Of a stretch of 64,000 nucleotides of DNA, positions 1-8,828 are shown piece by piece; within the stretch, counting starts at the first letter, position 1; every line of letters begins with the position of its first letter. The DNA is from Chelatococcus sp. YT9. Lineage in GTDB: Bacteria > Pseudomonadota > Alphaproteobacteria > Rhizobiales > Beijerinckiaceae. The stretch lies in the NCBI RefSeq assembly GCF_018398315.1, contig NZ_JAHBRW010000001.1, positions 3,852,501-3,916,500 on the forward strand. The letters are read 5' to 3'. Under the pieces are notes generated by a model, which saw only the letters and a list, made by a program, of their open reading frames with translations, was not told the origin of the DNA and searched no databases. The position numbers and the translations under genes were made by a program.

Positions 1-2
1 AG

Positions 3-842
3 AACGCGTCGCGTGTGGCGGCTCTTCTCGCGGGCGAAGCCGACATCATCGCCGAGCTGCCCCCTTATGACATGAAGAAGGTGGAGGCCAACGCTAATAC
101 CAAGGTGATGAAGGTCAACGGCACGCGGTCCTTCTTCGTCGCGCTGAACAACGCCAAGAAGCCTTTCGACGATCCCCGTGTTCGCCGCGCCGCCAATATG
201 GCCGTCAACAAGGCTTTGATCATCGACAAGATCCTGCTCGGGACCGCGGTTCCGCTCAACGGGGTGCTCAGTCCGGATGCTTTCGGCTTCAATCCCGATC
301 TGCCGGAATACGCCTTCGATGTCGAGGCCGGCAAGGCGCTCCTAGCCGAGGCTGGCTATCCCAACGGCCTCGATGTCACTCTCGATACCGAGGGGGCTTA
401 CAAGGACATGGCCGAAGCCGTCGCCGCCATGCTGACGAAGGTGGGAATACGCACCAAGGTTGCAGTGGGTGAGGGCTCTACCATCCGCGCGAAATGGGCC
501 CCCGCTGGCGAGAAGAAGGGTGATATGTACTTCAACTCCTGGGGCAATGGCTCCCTGGACCCGGCAGATATCTTCGTTCCGACATTGCGGACAGGCGATC
601 GTGGCAACACGGCCTTCTATTCGAACAAGGAAGTCGACGCTCTGCTCGATGCGGCCAATGTGGAACTCGACCAGACCAAGCGCGCCGATCTCTACAAGAA
701 AGCTCAGGTCCTCGTGAACAAGGATGCGCCCTGGATTTTCCTGTGGCTGCCGCAGGACATCTACGGTGTGTCGAAACGCGTCACGGGGTGGGAGCCGAGC
801 GCCGACAGCCGTATCAACCTGCACGACGCCTGCGTGAAATGA
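3..842 (+). CDS. ABC transporter substrate-binding protein, family 5 (5' truncated by window edge)
   Basis: This is the C-terminal part of a periplasmic peptide/opine-type solute-binding protein (SBP_bac_5 fold). The reading frame is open to the left edge, so the GTG at 15 is not the true start. Family landmarks seen are the stretch ending in GEADIIAELP, the segment FDDPRVRRAANMAVNK that is characteristic of DppA/OppA-like proteins, and a C-terminal region with PADIFVPTL and FYSNKEVDALLD. It is followed after 37 bases by two permeases and two ATPases in the same direction, so it supplies substrate specificity to that importer. The exact ligand cannot be read from the sequence; the linked C45 hydrolase suggests an N-acylated or amide compound. 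Family assignment is secure, substrate is not. Confidence 0.9.
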   Translation, partial: NASRVAALLAGEADIIAELPPYDMKKVEANANTKVMKVNGTRSFFVALNNAKKPFDDPRVRRAANMAVNKALIIDKILLGTAVPLNGVLSPDAFGFNPDLPEYAFDVEAGKALLAEAGYPNGLDVTLDTEGAYKDMAEAVAAMLTKVGIRTKVAVGEGSTIRAKWAPAGEKKGDMYFNSWGNGSLDPADIFVPTLRTGDRGNTAFYSNKEVDALLDAANVELDQTKRADLYKKAQVLVNKDAPWIFLWLPQDIYGVSKRVTGWEPSADSRINLHDACVK

Positions 843-879
843 GCTGCGGTCGCGAGGGTGGGCTGATGGAGAGCGCGCG

Positions 880-1887
880 ATGAAGCCACTGGCGCTCCTG
901 GGGCGTACGCTCCAGCTTGTCCCGGTTCTTCTCGGCGTCAGCGTCATCGTCTTCGTGATGATGATGCTGACCCCGGGAGATCCCGTGGAGATCATGCTGG
1001 CCGATCAGCAGGCGACGCCTCAGCAGGTTGAGACCATGCGCCATGACATGGGGCTCGATCGGCCGGCGCTGGAAAGGTTCGGTGTCTTTCTTGGCAACGC
1101 GCTCACCGGCAATTTCGGCCTGAGCTTCTTCCATCGCCGGCCGGTGTTCGACGTGATTGCCGAACGCTTGCCGGCCACCATCGAGCTCACGTTGGCGGCA
1201 CTCCTCCTGTCGCTGATAATCGCTATTCCTCTCGGTGTAATCGCGGCGATCAAGAAGAACAGCCTGATCGATCGAATGGCGGCCGTCGGCTCGCTATTTG
1301 GAATTTCACTACCGGGCTTCTGGTTCGGGATCATTCTCATCATTCTCTTCGCAGTCCATCTCAAGATCCTTCCCGTCGCCGGCCGCATGGATTTTGCCTG
1401 TGAGGTGCCGCCCATCACTTACCTCTTAACCATCGACAGCTTGCTGCGCGGCAGACCTGACTGCTTCTCCAACGCCCTGTCGCATCTCATCCTGCCTGCC
1501 TTCACGCTCGCGCTGCCAATGGCGGCAGTCCTGACACGCGTGCAACGCACAGCGATGATCGAGGTTCTGCGGTCGGACTACATCACCTTCGCCGAAGCCA
1601 AGGGCTTGTCACGAAGGCGCATCCTCTGGCGGCACGCGCTGAAGAACGCGCTTGTGCCGACGGTCACGGTGGCGGCCATCGAGACGGGCTCGCTCCTCGG
1701 CGGCAACATGGTGGTGGAGACGGTTTTCGGTTGGCCGGGGCTGGGACGGCTCGTCGTCGAGAGCATCTTCGTCCGTAACTATCCGCTGGTGCAGGCCGCC
1801 GTCCTGTTCTACGCCGTGACTTATGTTCTTTTGAATTTCGTCGCGGATATTCTTTATACGGTCCTCAATCCGCGAGTAAAATTATGA
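880..1887 (+). CDS. Peptide-type ABC transporter permease, DppB-like
   Basis: Inner-membrane permease of the dipeptide/oligopeptide importer class. The 335-residue product begins with the usual DppB-like signature of an N-terminal membrane segment followed by an MMLTPGDPVE stretch. It has further membrane segments and the conserved cytoplasmic coupling loop near SDYITFAEAKGLSRRRILWRHALKNA, where the EAA-type contact with the ATPase lies. It ends with the family-typical LVQAAVLFYAV and LNPRV segments. An extra stretch around FACEVPPITYLLTIDSLLRG is a common variable periplasmic loop. Its stop overlaps the start of the next permease by four bases (ATGA), so the two are translationally coupled partners. 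Confidence 0.94.
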   Translation: MKPLALLGRTLQLVPVLLGVSVIVFVMMMLTPGDPVEIMLADQQATPQQVETMRHDMGLDRPALERFGVFLGNALTGNFGLSFFHRRPVFDVIAERLPATIELTLAALLLSLIIAIPLGVIAAIKKNSLIDRMAAVGSLFGISLPGFWFGIILIILFAVHLKILPVAGRMDFACEVPPITYLLTIDSLLRGRPDCFSNALSHLILPAFTLALPMAAVLTRVQRTAMIEVLRSDYITFAEAKGLSRRRILWRHALKNALVPTVTVAAIETGSLLGGNMVVETVFGWPGLGRLVVESIFVRNYPLVQAAVLFYAVTYVLLNFVADILYTVLNPRVKL

Positions 1888-2786
1888 CCGCGGTGCCAAA
1901 CGACGGGACGATCGTCCGGGAGCGCTTTGAAAGCCCGACAGGGCAGAGCCTCAGGCGCTTCTTGGCGGACCGGTTCTCCGCCGCCGCAATGGGGATCGTC
2001 CTTCTCTTCGTGCTTCTCGCCATTTCTGCGCCTTTCATCGCGCCCCATGATCCCTACGAGACGGATCTGTTCCGGCGCCTACAGCCGCCGGCGTGGATGG
2101 AAGGCGGCGAATGGAGCTTCATCCTCGGCTGCGACGGTCTCGGTCGCGATATACTGTCCCGCATCATCTACGGGGCGCGCGTCTCGATCACCATCGGCCT
2201 TGCTGTCGTCATGATCGCCACGGTGATCGGCATCATCCTCGGTCTCGCCGCCGGCTATCTCCGTGGCTGGGTCGATATCCTTATCTCGCGGATCATCGAT
2301 ATCCTTCTCGGCTTTCCCTATCTCATCTTCGCGATCGCCTTGATGGCGATGATGGGGCCAGGCCTGCAGAACATCATTCTGGCGCTCGTCCTGAAGGAAT
2401 GGGTGGTGCCGGCGCGCGTGGTCCGTGGCGAGGTTCTGGCTGCCCGCGAGATGGAATATGTCGAGGCGGCACGGGCTGTTGGAGCGCCGCGCCGCTACAT
2501 CATGTTCCGCGAGATCCTGCCCAACATCCTATCACCGGTCATCGTGGTGTCCACCATCCGCATGGCGCATGTCATCATTCTCGAGGCGAGCCTATCCTTC
2601 CTCGGCATCGGCGTGCAGCCGCCAACGGCATCGTGGGGTTCGATGGTGGCCGATGGCCGTGCCTTCGTCCTTGACGCCTGGTGGGTCAGCACCTTTCCGG
2701 GGCTCGCCATTCTCGCGCTTGTTCTGTCCATCAATATTGCCAGCCAAGGCCTTCGTGATGCTTTTGACCCGAAGTTCAGCGACTGA
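1884..2786 (+). CDS. Peptide-type ABC transporter permease, DppC-like
   Basis: This 300-residue inner-membrane protein is the second permease of the importer. It shows the DppC layout: a short cytoplasmic N-terminus, a first membrane segment (MGIVLLFVLLAISAPFIAPH), the LGCDGLGRDILSRIIYGARVS signature, and the coupling loop EMEYVEAARAVGAPRRYIMFREILPN. The C-terminus carries the conserved LRDAFDPK motif. It starts inside the DppB-like stop codon and its own 3' end overlaps the next ATPase gene by about 29 bases, consistent with one polycistronic message. Function by homology is secure at the family level. Confidence 0.94.
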   Translation: MTAVPNDGTIVRERFESPTGQSLRRFLADRFSAAAMGIVLLFVLLAISAPFIAPHDPYETDLFRRLQPPAWMEGGEWSFILGCDGLGRDILSRIIYGARVSITIGLAVVMIATVIGIILGLAAGYLRGWVDILISRIIDILLGFPYLIFAIALMAMMGPGLQNIILALVLKEWVVPARVVRGEVLAAREMEYVEAARAVGAPRRYIMFREILPNILSPVIVVSTIRMAHVIILEASLSFLGIGVQPPTASWGSMVADGRAFVLDAWWVSTFPGLAILALVLSINIASQGLRDAFDPKFSD

Positions 2787-3777
2787 CAGGCCGGCGCCGC
2801 TGCTCTCGATCCGTGGCCTGAAAACCTGCTTCCCGACGCGCGCCGGGCTCGTCACGGCCGTCGACGGCGTCGATCTCGACGTTCAGCCGGGCGAATGCCT
2901 CGGGATCGTCGGAGAAAGCGGTTCCGGCAAAAGCGTGACCTTCGCCAGCGTGATCGGCCTCATTCGCCCACCTGGGCGGATTGCCGAGGGATCGATCCAC
3001 TTCGACGGCACTGACCTGAGAACACTCGACGCCAACGGGTGGCGCGGCCTGCGCGGGCGTGACATCGCGATGACCATGCAGGACGCCCTGACCGCCCTGA
3101 ATCCGGCATTGACCGTTGCCGAGCAGATCTGCGAGGTGCTCATAGCCCATGCTGCGGATCTCCCGCGGCGGGGGCGCCGGCGGGCCGCGCGCGAACGCGC
3201 CATCGAGATGTTGCGGCTGGTCGGCATTCCCGCCGCGGAAAGCCGGATGGACGACTATCCGCATCAGTTCTCCGGGGGCATGCGCCAGCGTATCATGATC
3301 GCCATCGCGCTCGCCTGCCGTCCGAAACTTCTGATCGCGGACGAGCCGACAACAGCGCTCGACGTCACCATCCAGGCGCAGGTGCTGGACCTGATCAGCG
3401 ATCTTCGCCGCGAGCTCGGCATGAGCGTCGTTCTGATAACGCACGATCTCGGGGTGGTGGCCGAGCATACCGATCGGGTCGCGGTGATGTATGCGGGTCA
3501 GATCGTGGAGACGGGCCCAACGCGGGATTTGATCACGCATCCCCGGCATCCCTATACCCGTGGCCTGATTGGCCTTATTCCGCGCCTGTCGGATCTCGAC
3601 GCGCCCATCAAGCCGATCGAGGGGCGGGTTCCGGAACTGATCGGTCTCGGCGGCACCTGCCGCTTCCATGATCGCTGTGAGTTTCACCGGCCGGAGTGCC
3701 GGCATGACATCCCGATGCTGCCCGTGGGTGTCGCGCATGAGGCGCGCTGCATCCGTGCCGGGGAGGATCTGCCATGA
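2758..3777 (+). CDS. Peptide ABC transporter ATP-binding protein, DppD-like
   Basis: First ATPase of the importer. Walker A is GESGSGKS, the ABC signature is FSGGMRQR, Walker B is [12 protein letters not shown], and the switch histidine follows in ITHDLG. The C-terminus contains the oligopeptide-transporter extension with clustered cysteines ([17 protein letters not shown]), which in this family can bind an iron-sulfur cluster. I chose the ATG at 2758, which overlaps the upstream permease by 29 bases and gives 339 residues. The open frame continues further upstream but only as a shadow of the permease gene. It overlaps the next ATPase by four bases. The two ATPases are expected to form a heterodimer. 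Confidence 0.93.
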   Translation: MLLTRSSATDRPAPLLSIRGLKTCFPTRAGLVTAVDGVDLDVQPGECLGIVGESGSGKSVTFASVIGLIRPPGRIAEGSIHFDGTDLRTLDANGWRGLRGRDIAMTMQDALTALNPALTVAEQICEVLIAHAADLPRRGRRRAARERAIEMLRLVGIPAAESRMDDYPHQFSGGMRQRIMIAIALACRPKLLIADEPTTALDVTIQAQVLDLISDLRRELGMSVVLITHDLGVVAEHTDRVAVMYAGQIVETGPTRDLITHPRHPYTRGLIGLIPRLSDLDAPIKPIEGRVPELIGLGGTCRFHDRCEFHRPECRHDIPMLPVGVAHEARCIRAGEDLP

Positions 3778-4781
3778 CATATCAGGGACAGCAGCCGTTG
3801 CTTGACGTTCGCAACGTGGAGAAGGTCTACCACCTTAACAATGGCATTCTCCAGCGGATGATGCGCGAGCCGCCGCGCGAGCTGCGCGCTGTCGACCATG
3901 TCAGCTTCTCCGTTCAGCCGGGCGAAACGCTCGGCCTCATCGGTGAATCCGGATGCGGCAAGTCCACGCTCGCCCGCACGGTTCTTCGTCTGCACGAGCC
4001 GACGTCCGGCAGCATCGTCTTCGATGGAACCGACATCACTCGGCTTCCGCAGGGGGAGATGGCGGCGCTGCGACGGCGTATGCAGATCATTTTCCAGGAT
4101 CCTTACGCCTCCTTGAACACACGCAAGTCGGTGGAGCAGATCGTCGGCCTGCCGCTCGCCTTGCACGGGGTAGCGAAGCGCGGCGAGCTGCGTGACCGTG
4201 TGGTCGCGATGCTGGAGAACGTCGGCCTCAAGAGCGCGCATCTCGGCCGCTATCCGCATCAGTTTTCCGGTGGGCAGCGGCAGCGCATCGGCATCGCCCG
4301 AGCGCTCATCCTCAATCCGAGCTTCGTGGTCTGCGACGAGCCGGTCTCGGCGCTCGACGTATCCGTGCAGGCGCAGATCATTGCACTCCTCGGCACTTTG
4401 AAGCGCGAGCTAGGCCTGACCTATCTGTTCATCTCCCACGATATTGGGGTGATTGGCCATGTCAGCGATCGCGTAGCCGTCATGTATCTCGGCGATATCG
4501 TCGAGATCGGGCCGGCGCGAGCACTGCTCCGCGCCCCACAGCACCCCTATACGAAAGCACTGCTATCCGCCGTGCCGCGGATCGACGCCGGCAGTCGGCG
4601 GGAGCGGGTGAAGCTGACCGGCGATCTGCCGTCACCCCTGTCGCCACCGTCCGGCTGCAAGTTCCACACGCGTTGTCCCTTCGCGATGGAAATTTGCCGC
4701 CGCGAGGTGCCCGTTCTGCGTGAACACGGCCGTGATGGCCTCGCGGCTTGCCACCTTCTGGAGATGCAGCATGCTGCTTGA
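3774..4781 (+). CDS. Peptide ABC transporter ATP-binding protein, DppF-like
   Basis: Second ATPase of the importer, 335 residues. It has Walker [12 protein letters not shown] signature FSGGQRQR, Walker [12 protein letters not shown] and switch histidine in ISHDIG. The C-terminal oligopeptide-transporter extension contains [16 protein letters not shown]. It starts within the stop of the DppD-like gene (ATGA) and its last 11 bases overlap the start of the C45 hydrolase gene. That overlap places uptake and the downstream hydrolase in one transcription and translation unit. Confidence 0.94.
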   Translation: MTYQGQQPLLDVRNVEKVYHLNNGILQRMMREPPRELRAVDHVSFSVQPGETLGLIGESGCGKSTLARTVLRLHEPTSGSIVFDGTDITRLPQGEMAALRRRMQIIFQDPYASLNTRKSVEQIVGLPLALHGVAKRGELRDRVVAMLENVGLKSAHLGRYPHQFSGGQRQRIGIARALILNPSFVVCDEPVSALDVSVQAQIIALLGTLKRELGLTYLFISHDIGVIGHVSDRVAVMYLGDIVEIGPARALLRAPQHPYTKALLSAVPRIDAGSRRERVKLTGDLPSPLSPPSGCKFHTRCPFAMEICRREVPVLREHGRDGLAACHLLEMQHAA

Positions 4782-5844
4782 GACAGGAACGCCCATGCTC
4801 CTTTCTGGGGATGCCTATGCGCGGGGACGGGCGCAGGCCGCGTGCGGCCCCCCCCTCGCGGAGGCGGTGCGTGAGGCCGTCGCCCTGCGCCTGGCGCAAG
4901 CCGCTCCCTTGCTGACGCGCGGGGACGTCAGGGAATTCCTCGATCGTCAGGAGGCTAATCTGGAAGGTCTCGATCCAGATGCCGCCGCTGAGACGCGGGG
5001 GATAGCCGATGGATTCGAGATCGGTTATTCCGAGCTTCTCACTTATCTCCACCTCGGGCTCCTCCGCGACTTTGCGCAGGATGGCTGTTCGGCATGGGCC
5101 TGGGGCATGCCGGGCCAGGCCGACCCTGTCCTTGTCAAGAACCGTGACTACCGGGGCGAGCATGTGGCGCTCCAACGAGTTTTCCTGCATCGCGACCCCG
5201 CACGGAATGAAGACGCCGTGTTGTGTGTGGGGAGCCTGGGTAGTCCAGGCGCATTCTCCAGCGGCATGAACGCAAAGGGCCTCGCGATCGTCGATACCCA
5301 TGTCTCCACACGGGACCATGGCCCAGGCTTGCTGCGCTACTTCCTGATGACCCGTTTGTTGTGGGCCTGCGCCGATGTGGAGGACGCTCTTGGCGTCATC
5401 GCGTCGCTGCCGCACGCAGGCGGTGGGTGCATCGTGCTTGCCGATACGGCGGGCAGAACCGCAGCCGTCGAGCTGGGGCACAACGCGCAGGCGGTGGATC
5501 GGAGGGTGCCTTTTGTCGTGAAGACCAACCACTTCGTCGATCCCGCTTGCGCGCCGTTCTGGTTTCCAGTCGGCTCCGATCCCATGGCGACAAGCACCCG
5601 GGGGCGCTATGCGCGCCTCATGACATGGCTTGGCGCGCGCATGGAGCCGCCGCAACTGGCTGACATCGCCGCACTGATGGGTGGTCACGGCGAGCACGGC
5701 GAAGAGGCGCTCTGCCGGCACGGTCAGGACGGAGATTCCAGCACGATTTCCTGTTCGGTATTTGCACCGTCGAAGCGTCGTCTCTACTTTTCAGCGCAAA
5801 ACCCTTGCGCCGGCGCGTGGAGCGTTTACGACTGCCGGCCCTGA
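4771..5844 (+). CDS. C45-family autoproteolytic acyltransferase/hydrolase (isopenicillin-N acyltransferase-like)
   Basis: Ntn-hydrolase of peptidase family C45, 357 residues. These proteins cleave themselves between Gly and Cys; the new N-terminal Cys is the nucleophile that attacks an amide bond. The expected junction is visible at Gly105-Cys106 in DGCSAWAW, followed by the family-typical VLVKNRDY and by SSGMNAKGLAIVDTH. I see no signal peptide, so it probably acts in the cytoplasm. I chose the ATG at 4771, inside the end of the DppF-like gene; the frame opens further upstream but without support. The linkage to a peptide importer suggests it hydrolyses an imported N-acyl or peptide-like compound. 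The real substrate is unknown, and homologues include beta-lactam acyltransferases and N-acyl amino acid hydrolases. Confidence 0.85.
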   Translation: MLLETGTPMLLSGDAYARGRAQAACGPPLAEAVREAVALRLAQAAPLLTRGDVREFLDRQEANLEGLDPDAAAETRGIADGFEIGYSELLTYLHLGLLRDFAQDGCSAWAWGMPGQADPVLVKNRDYRGEHVALQRVFLHRDPARNEDAVLCVGSLGSPGAFSSGMNAKGLAIVDTHVSTRDHGPGLLRYFLMTRLLWACADVEDALGVIASLPHAGGGCIVLADTAGRTAAVELGHNAQAVDRRVPFVVKTNHFVDPACAPFWFPVGSDPMATSTRGRYARLMTWLGARMEPPQLADIAALMGGHGEHGEEALCRHGQDGDSSTISCSVFAPSKRRLYFSAQNPCAGAWSVYDCRP

Positions 5845-5860
5845 TCAGAACGGGGCGATC

Positions 5861-6862
5861 TTGGCTTACGAAGCGGGGCTTATCGGCGAGCATTCATCCA
5901 TCGTCGAAGTGAGGCGGCTCATCGACCGGGTGGCTCGCAGCGCGGCTCGTGCCGTGCTGATCTATGGCGAAACGGGCACGGGCAAGGGGCTCATAGCCCG
6001 TCTCGTCCACCAGCAGTCGGCGCGTGCGCCGCAGCCCTTCGTCGACGTCAATTGCGCGGCCATTCCAGACCAACTCCTCGAGTCCGAACTGTTCGGCCAT
6101 GAGAAAGGTGCCTTTACAGGTGCCGCAATGCGTAAATCCGGCCTGATCGAAACGGCCAATGGCGGGTCGATTTTTCTCGACGAGATCCGCGACATGAACC
6201 TCGTCATGCAGGCAAAGCTCCTGACCGTTCTCGACACGCAACGCATGCGCCGCGTCGGCGCAACAGCCGCGGTCGATGTCGATGTGCGTTTCATCGCTGC
6301 CACCAATCGTATCCTCCTGTCGGAGGTCAAAGCCGGGCGCTTCCGTGAGGATCTCTACTATCGACTGCAGGTGGTGGCGATTAACTCGCCGCCGCTGAGG
6401 GAGCGCGGCGACGACATCTTTGTCCTGACAGAGAATTTTCTGCGCCGGCTCAGCAGTCGCTATGGGCGTGTTGTCCGGGGGCTGTCGCCGGAGGTTCGCG
6501 ACATTTTCCGCCGCTACAGGTGGCCGGGCAATGTCAGGGAACTTGAGAATCTGCTCGAGCGCATTTTCATCCTTGAGGACGATACCATCATCCTCGCCCG
6601 GCATCTGCCGGATCGCATTCTGCGGGATGTCAGGGAGGCGGAAAGCGCGCTGCAATCCGTCGTGCTGCGGCAGGACGGAACCGAGTCGGCAGATGTGTCG
6701 GGCGAGCCGCTCGACTATCACGAGGCGACGTGCCAGTTTCAAACCCAGCTCATTCGCCAGGCCCTCGTCGCCACCCAGGGCAATCTCACCGAAACAGCGG
6801 CGCGGCTCGGGCTGTCACGGCATGCTCTGCGGCACCAGATGTTGAAACTTGGAATGACGTGA
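5861..6862 (+). CDS. Sigma-54-dependent transcriptional activator lacking a receiver domain
   Basis: AAA+ enhancer-binding protein that opens sigma-54 promoters. From a TTG start at 5861 it has 333 residues: Walker A GETGTGKG (about 36-43), the sigma-54 contact loop GAFTGA (about 83-88), a Walker B region GGSIFLDEIRDM with Arg where Gly is usual, the arginine-finger region FREDLYYRL, and a C-terminal Fis-type helix-turn-helix (GNLTETAARLGLSRHALRHQ). No receiver, GAF or PAS domain precedes the AAA+ core. Input may therefore come by direct ligand or partner binding, or the protein may be constitutively active. The start is uncertain: an ATG at 5681 in frame would overlap the C45 gene by 164 bases. 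A sigma-54 promoter lies 120 bases downstream, ahead of the next gene. Confidence 0.9.
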   Translation: MAYEAGLIGEHSSIVEVRRLIDRVARSAARAVLIYGETGTGKGLIARLVHQQSARAPQPFVDVNCAAIPDQLLESELFGHEKGAFTGAAMRKSGLIETANGGSIFLDEIRDMNLVMQAKLLTVLDTQRMRRVGATAAVDVDVRFIAATNRILLSEVKAGRFREDLYYRLQVVAINSPPLRERGDDIFVLTENFLRRLSSRYGRVVRGLSPEVRDIFRRYRWPGNVRELENLLERIFILEDDTIILARHLPDRILRDVREAESALQSVVLRQDGTESADVSGEPLDYHEATCQFQTQLIRQALVATQGNLTETAARLGLSRHALRHQMLKLGMT

Positions 6863-6984
6863 GCGCGCGCGTTTCACGCGTGGGCGCGCGAACCGCGCGG
6901 CAAGGCTGCCCGTTCCGCCTGCGCTCACGGATAGTGGATTTAAAAAGTCATTTTATATCAATATGATGCCTGAAAGATCGGGCG

Positions 6985-7000
6985 TGGCACAAATCGTGCT
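6985..7000 (+). promoter_or_regulatory. Sigma-54 (-24/-12) promoter
   Basis: The sequence TGGCACAAATCGTGCT matches the 16-base consensus TGGCACG-N4-TTGCW at 12 of 12 defined positions except the seventh (A for G) and twelfth (G for T). The essential GG at -24 and GC at -12 have the correct 10-base separation. It lies 48 bases before the ATG of the AtuA-family gene and just downstream of a sigma-54 activator gene. I saw no enhancer sites clear enough to call between 6863 and 6984. Confidence 0.8.
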
Positions 7001-7048
7001 GAACCGGGGATGCGCATCCTGTGATGTGCTTATCGGAGGTCCCTGGTT

Positions 7049-8407
7049 ATGTCGCTTATCCGGATTATCTGCCCCAACGGTCACCTGGGCTTCGCGCCTC
7101 TGAAGATCGACAGCTTTCTGCGCGGGGTCGAAGCGAGCCCGGATTTCATAGCGGCGGATTCGGGGAGCGATGACATCGGACCCGTGCCGCTGGGCAGCGA
7201 TACCTCGACTTCGCCGGAGGTCTGGCAGCGTCAGGATCTCGAAGCCATGCTTCTCGCGGCGCGGCGGATCGGGGTGCCCATGATCATCGGCTCCTCCGGG
7301 GACACCGGTACCAACAGCCGGGTTGATCGCTACGTGGCGATGATCCAGGACATCGCCGCGAGGCACGGCCTCGCGCCCTTCAAGCTCGGCTACTTCTATT
7401 CGGAAGTCAGCAAGGACCGGGTGCGTCAGGCGATCGGCTCCTCAGAGCCCGTGCTCGGCCTCGACGGACGTGAACCCCTCTCGGAGAAAGAGCTCGATGC
7501 CACCGACAGGATCGTGGCGATGGCCGGGGTGCATCCTTTCAGGAAACTGCTGGAGGAGGGCTGCGACGTCATCATCGGCGGCCGTTCCAGCGACTGCGCG
7601 ATCTTTGCGGCCGCGGCACTCCATCGCGGCGCTACGGAGGCGGACGCCTACTACCTCGGCAAGGTCCTGGAATGCGCCTCGTTCTGCGCGGAACCCTACG
7701 GTGCCAAGGAGACTGTACTTGGCGCCATCGACGGGGCCGGCGTAACGGTGACCGCGATGCACCCTGACCAGCGCTGTACCATCGCCTCGGTTGCCGGGCA
7801 TGCGATGTATGAGCGTTCCAATCCCTTTGACGAATTCGTCGCGGGAGGACGTCTCGATATGCGCGACTGCCACTACACGCAGATCGACCCCCGCACGACA
7901 CGGGTCACCGGTCAGCGCTTCGAGCCCGCCAAACGCGTACGCGTCAAGCTCGAAGGCTCAGGCAAGGTCGGCGAACGCTTCGTGGGCCTCGCTTCCGTGA
8001 GGGATCCTTACACGATCGCCAATATCGATGCCGTAATAGCCTGGGCGAAGGCGCAGGTCGTCGAGCGCTTCGGCGCGAGCGGCTACGAGCTGCACTTCAA
8101 CGTGTTCGGGAAGAATGGCGTGATGGGTGACATGGAGCCTGTCAAGACGCCGGCCCATGAGCTCTGCATCGTCGTGCAGGGGGTAGCACCTACTGTCGAG
8201 ATGGCGGAGGAACTCTGCATGACAGGCACGCGCCAGCTATTCTATGCCCGGCTGCCGGAGGTCAAGGGCACGGCAGGGGGGGTCGCCTTCGTTCTCGATG
8301 AGGTGCTGAAGGCATCCCCCGCCTATCGCTGGACGGTGAACCACACATTGGCGGTCGATGATCCGCTTGAGCTCTTTCCAACCCATACCATGACCGTGGG
8401 CGCATAA
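7049..8407 (+). CDS. AtuA/DUF1446 family protein
   Basis: 452-residue member of the acyclic terpene utilisation AtuA-like family (DUF1446). It has the family-typical N-terminus (SLIRIICPNGHLGF), a glycine-rich segment IIGSSGDTGTN, and VIIGGRSSDCAIFAAAAL. In Pseudomonas the name gene belongs to citronellol/geraniol catabolism, but the family is much wider and its reaction is poorly defined. A strong ribosome binding site (GGAGGT) precedes the ATG. It is followed after 11 bases by a DUF4387 gene, the usual partner. The sigma-54 promoter upstream and the neighbouring activator suggest inducible expression tied to the peptide importer and C45 hydrolase. The substrate is unknown. Confidence 0.88.
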   Translation: MSLIRIICPNGHLGFAPLKIDSFLRGVEASPDFIAADSGSDDIGPVPLGSDTSTSPEVWQRQDLEAMLLAARRIGVPMIIGSSGDTGTNSRVDRYVAMIQDIAARHGLAPFKLGYFYSEVSKDRVRQAIGSSEPVLGLDGREPLSEKELDATDRIVAMAGVHPFRKLLEEGCDVIIGGRSSDCAIFAAAALHRGATEADAYYLGKVLECASFCAEPYGAKETVLGAIDGAGVTVTAMHPDQRCTIASVAGHAMYERSNPFDEFVAGGRLDMRDCHYTQIDPRTTRVTGQRFEPAKRVRVKLEGSGKVGERFVGLASVRDPYTIANIDAVIAWAKAQVVERFGASGYELHFNVFGKNGVMGDMEPVKTPAHELCIVVQGVAPTVEMAEELCMTGTRQLFYARLPEVKGTAGGVAFVLDEVLKASPAYRWTVNHTLAVDDPLELFPTHTMTVGA

Positions 8408-8418
8408 GGCGGAACATC

Positions 8419-8733
8419 ATGACAAAGCTCTCGGAACTCGCCAAGACGATCCGCAGCAAGAACGCGGGCGTCGACAAGATTACCTTCGACATCATCTTCA
8501 CCGATCGTTCGATCTACGAGAAGGTGCTCGCAACCCAGGCCATTACGGCGGCGAAAATTTCCAGCCTCTATGGAATAGCTCAGGAGCGTATCGCCGATTT
8601 CGTGGAGTATGCCCCGGCTTGCGCGATCAAGTTCACGATCTATCGCAACGCCCCCAGCGGAAGTGCGGGGGACAGCGACATCTTCGGCGCGCAGCAATAT
8701 GCACCGCTTCTCGACATTGAGGTGCCTCTTTGA
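8419..8733 (+). CDS. DUF4387 family protein, AtuA partner
   Basis: 104-residue protein of the DUF4387 family, which is commonly found directly after, or fused to, AtuA/DUF1446 proteins. Typical segments are IRSKNAGVDKITFDIIF and IYRNAPSGSAGDSDIFGAQQ. It has no signal peptide or membrane segment. It is probably a small subunit of a complex with the preceding protein; that is inferred from co-occurrence. Both should be produced from the sigma-54 promoter. It ends 95 bases before the convergent end of rsmA, a gap with no clear hairpin terminator. Confidence 0.85.
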   Translation: MTKLSELAKTIRSKNAGVDKITFDIIFTDRSIYEKVLATQAITAAKISSLYGIAQERIADFVEYAPACAIKFTIYRNAPSGSAGDSDIFGAQQYAPLLDIEVPL

Positions 8734-8828
8734 CGGCGCCGATCGGTCGCGCAGACCGAGTTATCCCTGGAACGTCAGTCGGCCCGAGTTGACGCCCGAG
8801 ATACGCGACCACGAGCGGTACGGATCCG

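Noticed and set aside
4480-5721. Long minus-strand frame opposite the C45 gene
   Set aside because: Arg/His/Gly-rich composition without domains; it is the antisense shadow of two strongly supported genes.
6863-6960. GC-rich CGCGCG and CACGCGTG palindromes as enhancer sites for the sigma-54 activator
   Set aside because: Short alternating CG palindromes are frequent in DNA of this composition; no repeated pair with helical spacing was visible.
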